This document shows, one piece after another, positions 6,755-11,112 of a DNA stretch of 11,112 nucleotides. Under the pieces are notes generated by a model. It was given only the letters and a program-made list of their open reading frames with translations, was not told where the DNA came from and ran no database searches. Origin of the DNA: DATAQC01 sp046263055 (GTDB taxonomy: Bacteria > Actinomycetota > Acidimicrobiia > Acidimicrobiales > AC-14); the NCBI GenBank assembly GCA_046263055.1, contig JBHELO010000006.1, positions 1 to 11,112 on the forward strand, given 5' to 3'. The first letter of the stretch is position 1. Each line of letters begins with the position of its first letter. The position numbers were made by a program, and so were the translations under genes.

Positions 6755-7846
6755 TCAACCCTGGTCCAGCCACTCGGCGAAGCCGGTGGCGAACAGGGCG
6801 GGCAGGCCCCCCGTGTGGACGAAGACCACGAGGGACCGGGGCGGGACTCGGCCGGCGCGGACTGCGTTGACCAGGCCGGCCATGGCCTTGCCGGTGTAGA
6901 CGGGGTCGAGCACCAGGCCCTCGGTGCGGGCGGCGAGCCGCATGGCGTCCCTGGTTGCGCCCGTCGGTACGCCGTACCCGCCGGGGCCCACCTGGTGGTG
7001 GTCCACCAGGGCCACCGGCAGGGCGGCCCCGGGCGCCGAGGCCGGTGCCGGGCCCGGGGTGGGCAGCGAGCCGGGGCCGGGGCCGGGGGCGTGGCCACCG
7101 GGAGGTGCCGGGTCACCATCGGGCGCCGGCAGGCCGGCCAGGGCGGCCACCTCGGCCGCCTTGGCGGGCACCGCCTCGTCCAGGTCGGGGCGGGCCCCCA
7201 CGTCCACGCCGAGCACCGTGCGGTGGTCGCCCAGCCCGGCCACCAGGCCGGCGTGGGTGCCCCCCGAGCCGTCGGCAACCACCACCAGGTCGAGGTCGGG
7301 CAGCTGGTCGCGCAGCTCAAGGCCGGCTCGCACGTAGCCCAGGGCACCCACCGGGGACGCCCCGCCGATGGGCATCAGGTAGGGACGGTGGCCCTCGTCC
7401 GCCAGCCGCCGGCAGGTGTCGTCGATCACCGTCTCCAGGGCGAAGTAGTCGAGCTCGCCGGCGCGCCCCGCCCACACCAGATCGGCGCCCAGCAGCTCGT
7501 CGAGCACCAGGTTGCCGGAGGGGACGGGTGGGCGCGACCCGTTGATCACGACGGTGGCGGCCAGGCCCAGGCGGGCGGCGGCGGCGGCCGTCATGCGCAC
7601 GTGGTTGCTCTGGGCCCCGCCGCCGGTGACCAGGGTGTCGCAGCCGCGGTCCAGGGCGTCGGCGCAGAGGTACTCCAGCTTGCGGGCCTTGTTGCCGCCG
7701 CCGGCCAGGCCGGTCAGGTCGTCGCGCTTGACCCACAGGCGCCCGGGGACCATGCCCAGTGTCGCGCCCAGCCGGTCCAGCGGCTCGACCGGCGTCGGCA
7801 GGTGGGCGAGGTCGATGCGGCAGTCGAGGGCGGCGCGAGGCGTCAA
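6755..7846 (-). CDS. dcyD: PLP-dependent D-cysteine desulfhydrase / ACC deaminase family enzyme
   Basis: The 363-residue product belongs to the fold-type II PLP enzymes that split D-cysteine to pyruvate, ammonia and sulfide, or open ACC. Signature elements are in order: PTPVEPLDRLG (17-27), KRDDLTGLAGGGNKARKLEYL with PLP lysine K53 (40-60), GGAQSNH (76-82), the phosphate loop DGSGGTHAGL (192-201), DPVYTGKAM (314-322) and HTGGLPALF (344-352). Residues about 241-277 are a Pro/Gly/Ala-rich insertion not usual in the family, probably a surface loop. The start is TTG at 7846; an in-frame stop lies five codons upstream, and family homology begins almost at once, so no longer form exists. The two activities cannot be told apart from motifs here, and the symbol is a best guess. 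It lies upstream of ctaB on the same strand and may be co-transcribed. Confidence 0.85.
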   Translation of the reverse strand: MTPRAALDCRIDLAHLPTPVEPLDRLGATLGMVPGRLWVKRDDLTGLAGGGNKARKLEYLCADALDRGCDTLVTGGGAQSNHVRMTAAAAARLGLAATVVINGSRPPVPSGNLVLDELLGADLVWAGRAGELDYFALETVIDDTCRRLADEGHRPYLMPIGGASPVGALGYVRAGLELRDQLPDLDLVVVADGSGGTHAGLVAGLGDHRTVLGVDVGARPDLDEAVPAKAAEVAALAGLPAPDGDPAPPGGHAPGPGPGSLPTPGPAPASAPGAALPVALVDHHQVGPGGYGVPTGATRDAMRLAARTEGLVLDPVYTGKAMAGLVNAVRAGRVPPRSLVVFVHTGGLPALFATGFAEWLDQG

Positions 7847-7982
7847 GCCCGCGGCACGCTAGCCCCGGGGCCGCCGCCGCCGACCGCGCCCGTGCCCATG
7901 GCGGGCGACGTTGCGCCGGCCGGCGGCGGCGGCGAGACTGGGCCCGGTGGACGGCGACCTGGCGGCGGCGGGAGGGGATCCG

Positions 7983-8375
7983 ATGCCCATCAGGGGCGTC
8001 CCTCCCGAGTTGCACGTCGACGTCGTAGCTGCCCTCGTGCGCCGCCAGGCGGCCGACACCGCCCGCCTCCTCGACTTCGTGGCCACCCGACTGGGCGGCG
8101 CCCTTCCCGGAGCCGTCGCCGTCTCCCACCGGGGCCTGTTGGGCACCGGGCGGGTGTCGTCGGTGCGGGTGACCCTGCCCGGTGTGGAGCTGGAGCTGGC
8201 CGCCGGCCCCGGTGGCACGGTGGCCGCCACCGTCGGCCGCTCGGTGGGCGGCGTCGTCCTGCGCCACGACCCTGTCACCGTCGACGAATGGGTCGACCAT
8301 CTGGTGACCGCCCTGGTGGAGGTGGCCGGGCGGTCGGAGGCTGCCAACGCCGCCCTGGCCGCCCTGGTCCGGTAG
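7983..8375 (+). CDS. Small protein of unknown function upstream of the YbjQ-like gene
   Basis: I do not recognise this 130-residue protein. The ATG at 7983 follows GGGAGGGG at a good distance. The frame is also open upstream, with a GTG at 7947 as an alternative. The product is soluble: an N-terminal helical part (about 10-38, alternating hydrophobic and charged residues), then a likely beta-rich core (43-95, with GRVSSVRVTLPGVELELA), and a C-terminal amphipathic helix (about 100-130). There are no cysteines, signal peptide or membrane segments. Codon use is like that of neighbouring genes. It ends 30 bases before the tandem YbjQ-like gene, so the two probably form an operon and may act together. 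The 136-base gap to the divergent PLP enzyme gene holds a 13-bp inverted repeat of GCC triplets (7870-7882 and 7921-7933) and no clear promoter. Confidence 0.7.
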   Translation: MPIRGVPPELHVDVVAALVRRQAADTARLLDFVATRLGGALPGAVAVSHRGLLGTGRVSSVRVTLPGVELELAAGPGGTVAATVGRSVGGVVLRHDPVTVDEWVDHLVTALVEVAGRSEAANAALAALVR

Positions 8376-8405
8376 TCGGACCCTGAGCCCGAGGAGCCCC
8401 CGAAA

Positions 8406-9203
8406 ATGTCCGATCAGCTCGACGTGTCCACCTCCCAGGCCCGCCTCCGGGACAACGCCGCCGGCACCTGCTTCACCTCCGACCTCTCGGTCAACGAGTT
8501 CCTGCTCGTCCGGGAGACCGGCTTCGAGCCCCTGGGCATGGTGGTCGGCAGCTCGATTTACCACATCGGCATCCAGGTGGCCCGGTGGGGGAAGTCCCAG
8601 GAGCTGACGGTGCTGACCGCCGCCATGTACAACGCCCGGGAGCTGGCCATGCGGCGCATGGAGGCGGAGGCGGCCGAGCTGGGGGCGGACGGCATCGTGG
8701 GCGTCCGCATCGACATGAACATGTACGCCTGGGGCGAGTTCGTGGCCGAGTTCGTGGCCGTGGGCACGGCCGTCCGCTCGGTCAGCCGCCCGGGCGAGTT
8801 CCGCAGCGGCGGCGGCCGGCCGTTCACGTCCGACCTGAGCGGCCAGGACTTCTACACCCTGTGGCGGGCCGGCCACTTCCCGGTGGCGTTCGTGTTCGGC
8901 ACCTGCGTCTACCACGTCGCCCATCAGGGGATGTTCCAGTCCGTCGGCCAGGTGGGGCGCAACGTGGAGATGCCCCAGTTCACCCAGGCCCTCTACGACG
9001 CCCGGGAGCTGGCCATGGGCCGCATGCAGGCCGAGGGTGAGCGAGATGGCGGGACCGGCATCGTCGGCGTCCGCCTGGTGGAGCAGAACCACGTGTGGGG
9101 CGAGCACGCGCTGGAGTTCCTGGCCATGGGCACGGCGGTGCGGGCATTCGACCTGGGCGGCGATCCGCCCGCTCCCGGCTTGGTGCTGCCGCTGTCGGGC
9201 TGA
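8406..9203 (+). CDS. Tandem-domain YbjQ-like (UPF0145/DUF74) protein
   Basis: The 265-residue soluble protein is an internal duplication of a YbjQ-type domain, a small family often annotated as putative heavy-metal-binding but without firm biochemistry. Domain 1 spans about 22-126 and domain 2 about 139-248. Matching elements recur in order: FTSDLS (23-28; 140-145), a YHI/YHV strand (52-54; 169-171), a Y-x-ARELAM helix (75-82; 197-204), GIVGVR (96-101; 218-223), WGE (109-111; 231-233) and GTAVR (120-124; 242-246). Single-domain YbjQ proteins have about 100 residues and assemble into rings, so this may form a half-number assembly. Cysteines are few (22, 167), which gives little support for metal binding. 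GAGGAG at 8391-8396 lies nine bases before the ATG. It follows the unknown small gene by 30 bases. The C-terminal tail is Pro/Gly-rich. Confidence 0.82.
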   Translation: MSDQLDVSTSQARLRDNAAGTCFTSDLSVNEFLLVRETGFEPLGMVVGSSIYHIGIQVARWGKSQELTVLTAAMYNARELAMRRMEAEAAELGADGIVGVRIDMNMYAWGEFVAEFVAVGTAVRSVSRPGEFRSGGGRPFTSDLSGQDFYTLWRAGHFPVAFVFGTCVYHVAHQGMFQSVGQVGRNVEMPQFTQALYDARELAMGRMQAEGERDGGTGIVGVRLVEQNHVWGEHALEFLAMGTAVRAFDLGGDPPAPGLVLPLSG

Positions 9204-9233
9204 CCACGCCGGGGGCGGCCACAGCCCGGCCGG

Positions 9234-9239
9234 TAAGCT
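9234..9239 (+). promoter_or_regulatory. Possible -10 box (TAAGCT)
   Basis: TAAGCT fits the TAnnnT pattern of actinobacterial -10 elements and lies eight bases before ATG 9247, so a transcript could begin at or next to that ATG and be leaderless. No good -35 is seen at 17 bases. The region between 9204 and 9246 holds nothing else recognisable. Confidence 0.4.
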
Positions 9240-9246
9240 CGCCACC

Positions 9247-9303
9247 ATGGCACGGTGTCACGAGCTCGTGACGCAGACGTCGCCGAGTGTGACCACCCGA
9301 TGA
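9247..9303 (+). CDS. Possible leaderless 18-residue leader ORF
   Basis: The ORF begins with ATG 9247 just after a -10-like box, encodes MARCHELVTQTSPSVTTR, and ends in TGA 9301-9303, which overlaps the next ATG (9300) as ATGA. It contains the 16-bp palindrome. It is too short to judge by composition. The positional arguments are the only support, and it may simply be untranslated leader. Confidence 0.3.
   Translation: MARCHELVTQTSPSVTTR
9257..9272. promoter_or_regulatory. Perfect 16-bp palindrome, candidate operator
   Basis: GTCACGAGCTCGTGAC is its own reverse complement. It sits about 18 bases after the -10-like box, in the only sizeable gap of the right half of the window. A dyad of this length at this place is typical of a dimeric repressor site. 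As RNA it would have no loop, so a DNA-binding role is more likely. Confidence 0.55.
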
Positions 9304-9518
9304 CCGCCGGCGAGGAGGCGTACAGGTACGCCGTCTGGCGAGCGGCGTGCACCGGGCACGTCGGCTCCGGCCCGGACGCGTGGGCGGGCGACCCGATGGC
9401 GCTTCGAGTCGATCGGACCGCGCCTCCCCCGGGCCGCGCCGCGCCCTGCCACCGGGGTCGCCACCCATGCCCGCTCCCCCCCCACCCAGGACGAGGTTGG
9501 TGCGCAGGCCATGGATGA
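9300..9518 (+). CDS. Possible small ORF of 72 residues, unknown
   Basis: ATG 9300 overlaps the stop of the tiny upstream ORF, and its own TGA (9516-9518) overlaps the start of the next gene (ATG 9511) by eight bases. The first 33 codons nearly all end in G or C and read like coding sequence (MTAGEEAYRYAVWRAAC and on). The second half loses that bias and turns into a Pro/Cys/His/Gly mix that looks non-coding. It could be a small coupled gene, or a decayed start of something longer. No homology is recognised. Confidence 0.3.
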   Translation: MTAGEEAYRYAVWRAACTGHVGSGPDAWAGDPMALRVDRTAPPPGRAAPCHRGRHPCPLPPHPGRGWCAGHG

Positions 9519-11112
9519 GGAAGGGTTCGACGCCCCCTACGGCGACGAGGAGGAGGAGGTCGCCGATCCGGCGGCCGAGGTGCTGGCCTGGCTCCGAGGC
9601 GAGTTCGACGACGTCAACGCCTCCTTGCGGGCTCTCTCCGACCGCCTGGCCCGCCAGGAGGCAGCGGTGCAGCAGGTGCTCGGGTCCCAGGAGGCCGAGC
9701 TCAACGTGTCGCTGGCCGAGCTGGAGGGGTGCGCGGCCCAACTGCGACAGGAGGCGGCCGGGCTGGCCGGGATCCAGGACGCCCTGCTCGCCTCCCTCCC
9801 GAGTCTGGTGGCGGACGCCGTCCGGCCCGCCACCGCCGCCGTCGTCGACACCGCCACCGGCCAGGTCCGCACCGCCCTGGCCCAGCTCGGCGCGGCCCTG
9901 GCCGAGGCCCTCCCCGCGGCGGTGGCCGATGCGGTGGCGCCCTCGCTGGCCGCCGCCCGCCCGCCGACCCTGCCCGAAGCGCCGCCCGTCCCCCCGGTGG
10001 CCGCTGCACCGCGGCCGGCCGGGGCCGGCCCCCCGGCGGACGGCGACATCGTCTCCCAGCTCCACCAGGCCCAGGACGAGGCCGCCGAGTGGTTCACCAT
10101 CGTGGTGGACGAGGCCGTCCGCCGCTCGGTGGAGCGGTGGCTGGCCCCGGCGGTAGCCGCCGCCCCGCCGCCCGCCGGGGAGCCGTCGGCGGCTCCGGCC
10201 GTCCCTCCCGACCAGCCCTCGGAAGAGGCCGTCCAACCGGACCCGCCGGCGGCTGGCCACCAGGCCACCGGCGGCGCCCGGGTCGCGGGCCGCGAGCCCG
10301 CCCCCGGCGCCACCGCGGCGCCGGCCCCCGCCCCGACGCCGGTGCCCGGCCGCCCGTTCGGTGACGCCGGCCCCGACGGCGCCTCGGGGATCGGGCCACG
10401 CTCGGCCCCCGCCCGGTCCATCGAGGGTCCCGGCCCGGTCCCGACCGCCCGGCCTTCGCCGCTCGTCGGATCAGCGACGGCGGCCACCGACCCCGCGGAG
10501 ACGCCGGCCGGCGGGGTGGAGGCGCCCGCCGGCTCGGCAGGGCAGGCCGCCGGCAGCGCGGAGGCGCCCGCCGGCGGGGTGGAGGCGCCCGCCGGTTCGG
10601 CAGGGCAGCTGCTGGCGGCCGGGAGCTCCACGCCGCCTGAGCCATCACCCGCAACGGCGGGCGGCCTCGCACCGCCCGGCAGTGCCCCGGCCGGGGCACC
10701 GGCGGGCATCGACCCGGCCGGGGCACCGCCGGGCATGGGCCCGGCCGGCGGAGAGGCGGGCACTAGCCAGGCCGGGGCACCGCCGGACCCGGCGACCGGC
10801 CTGGCGCCGGCGGGCATCGCCTCGCCCGGGGCGCCGCCGGGCCCTGAGCCCCGAGGGGCGGACGGCAGCCACCGGTCCCTCGCGCCGGCGGACGGGCAGG
10901 CGGTGGGCGGCGCCGACGGCGGAGGGGCGGCCCTCGTCGACGACGAGCCAGAGCCGGCCGGGCGCGAATCGGCCGTGGCCTGCGTGCTGCCCGGCGTGGC
11001 GGTGGGGCCCACGCTGGCCCTGGGCGTGGCCGACGCTCTCGGCCGTGCCCGCCTGCGCCGGCGGCGCCGGCGGTCGGCGGTCGCCCCCTCGGCCGGCCTG
11101 TACCGCCACGAC
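9511..11112 (+). CDS. Coiled-coil and Pro/Ala/Gly-rich repeat protein, C-terminus beyond window
   Basis: The frame stays open from ATG 9511 to the window edge (534 codons), with very strong G/C at third positions. I do not recognise the protein. Residues 1-20 are acidic with a run of Glu; about 22-100 form a probable coiled coil (AEVLAWLRGEFDDVNASLRA and on); 100-147 is an Ala-rich amphipathic region. A second helical segment at 179-213 (IVSQLHQAQDEAAEWFTIVV) follows a Pro-rich linker. From about 215 to 480 it is low-complexity Pro/Ala/Gly with DNA-level repeats. A moderately hydrophobic stretch (488-512) followed by an Arg cluster (515-521) may be a membrane segment with cytoplasmic anchor, or a basic tail. 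An antisense frame over 9537-11012 is also open, but has Ser/Ala/Arg-rich shadow composition. The role may be structural or surface-related, but this is a guess. Confidence 0.65.
   Translation, partial: MDEEGFDAPYGDEEEEVADPAAEVLAWLRGEFDDVNASLRALSDRLARQEAAVQQVLGSQEAELNVSLAELEGCAAQLRQEAAGLAGIQDALLASLPSLVADAVRPATAAVVDTATGQVRTALAQLGAALAEALPAAVADAVAPSLAAARPPTLPEAPPVPPVAAAPRPAGAGPPADGDIVSQLHQAQDEAAEWFTIVVDEAVRRSVERWLAPAVAAAPPPAGEPSAAPAVPPDQPSEEAVQPDPPAAGHQATGGARVAGREPAPGATAAPAPAPTPVPGRPFGDAGPDGASGIGPRSAPARSIEGPGPVPTARPSPLVGSATAATDPAETPAGGVEAPAGSAGQAAGSAEAPAGGVEAPAGSAGQLLAAGSSTPPEPSPATAGGLAPPGSAPAGAPAGIDPAGAPPGMGPAGGEAGTSQAGAPPDPATGLAPAGIASPGAPPGPEPRGADGSHRSLAPADGQAVGGADGGGAALVDDEPEPAGRESAVACVLPGVAVGPTLALGVADALGRARLRRRRRRSAVAPSAGLYRHD
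10504..10608 (+). repeat. Direct repeat, 42-bp copies with 63-bp period, in the Pro/Ala-rich gene
   Basis: Positions 10504-10545 and 10567-10608 agree at 40 of 42 bases and encode a shared GGVEAPAGSAGQ. A third partial copy (GAGGCGCCCGCCGGC, 10561-10575) lies between. The period is a multiple of three, so copy number can change without breaking the frame. Confidence 0.85.
10687..10794 (+). repeat. 27-bp tandem repeat encoding nine-residue PAGAP-type units
   Basis: Four successive 27-base units encode PAGAPAGID, PAGAPPGMG, PAGGEAGTS and QAGAPPDPA. The first two are nearly identical in DNA, and the later ones have drifted. They extend the disordered region of the same protein in frame. Confidence 0.8.

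Noticed and set aside
2389..7347. A single open frame of more than 1,600 codons on the minus strand
   Set aside because: Only its end (subunit III, 2389-3045) is real. The rest runs antisense or out of frame through ctaD-like, ctaG, ctaB and PLP enzyme genes and is Pro/Arg/Gly-rich, a product of scarce stop codons in GC-rich DNA.
7870..7933. 13-bp inverted repeat of GCC/GGC triplets upstream of the small unknown gene
   Set aside because: It is made of simple triplet runs, which are common by chance at this GC content, and has a 38-base loop with no T-run.
9258..9512. Minus-strand 84-codon ORF in the gap before the last gene
   Set aside because: No ribosome binding site or motif; it crosses the palindrome and -10 region, and its composition is that of an antisense shadow.
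9537..11012. A 491-codon antisense frame opposite the Pro/Ala-rich gene
   Set aside because: It shares third positions with the plus frame, so G/C bias cannot separate them. Its product is Ser/Ala/Arg-rich throughout, while the plus frame gives a credible acidic coiled coil.
1..11112. CRISPR arrays, tRNA or rRNA genes, insertion sequences
   Set aside because: No regularly spaced repeats, tRNA-like cloverleaf segments, rRNA sequences, transposase motifs or terminal inverted repeats were seen.

Overview
The window is very GC-rich, with almost every codon ending in G or C. It encodes an aa3/caa3-type cytochrome c oxidase locus with its assembly factors (CtaG, heme O synthase), followed by unrelated accessory genes. 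Gene style suggests a high-GC Actinomycetota, possibly an Acidimicrobiia-like lineage: DUF1404-type CtaG, the typical actinobacterial subunit I C-terminal motif, and TTG/GTG or apparently leaderless starts. No rRNA, marker protein or search supports the exact taxon, so this is an inference.

Positions 1-4742 (minus strand) form one probable operon. It reads from 4742 down: a subunit I homologue, subunit III, a multi-helix membrane protein ending in a type-1 copper cupredoxin domain, subunit II with a CuA site and a fused cytochrome c domain, and the first 65 codons of an apparently ordinary subunit I (ctaD). The central observation is the first gene (3045-4742). It aligns with CtaD from end to end and keeps both His ligands of the low-spin heme. 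It has lost all three CuB histidines or their motif context, the cross-linked Tyr, the heme a3 axial His, and the D- and K-channel residues. It looks like an oxidase-dead subunit I, co-transcribed with its own divergent subunit III and a membrane cupredoxin, upstream of the genes for a conventional caa3 enzyme. I propose an accessory electron-transfer module of unknown function.

The 175-bp divergent control region (4743-4917) holds a sigma-A-like promoter for the oxidase operon and two tandem 19-bp repeats that reach its -35 box. To the right on the plus strand is ctaG (4918-5811). It converges with ctaB/heme O synthase (minus, 5808-6695), and the two stop codons share one CTAG. Next comes a PLP enzyme of the D-cysteine desulfhydrase/ACC deaminase family (minus, 6755-7846) with a Pro/Gly-rich insertion.

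From 7983 rightwards everything is on the plus strand: a small unknown protein, a tandem YbjQ-like (UPF0145/DUF74) protein, a control region with a -10-like box and a perfect 16-bp palindrome inside a chain of tiny overlapping ORFs, and a long coiled-coil plus Pro/Ala-rich repeat protein that runs off the window end.
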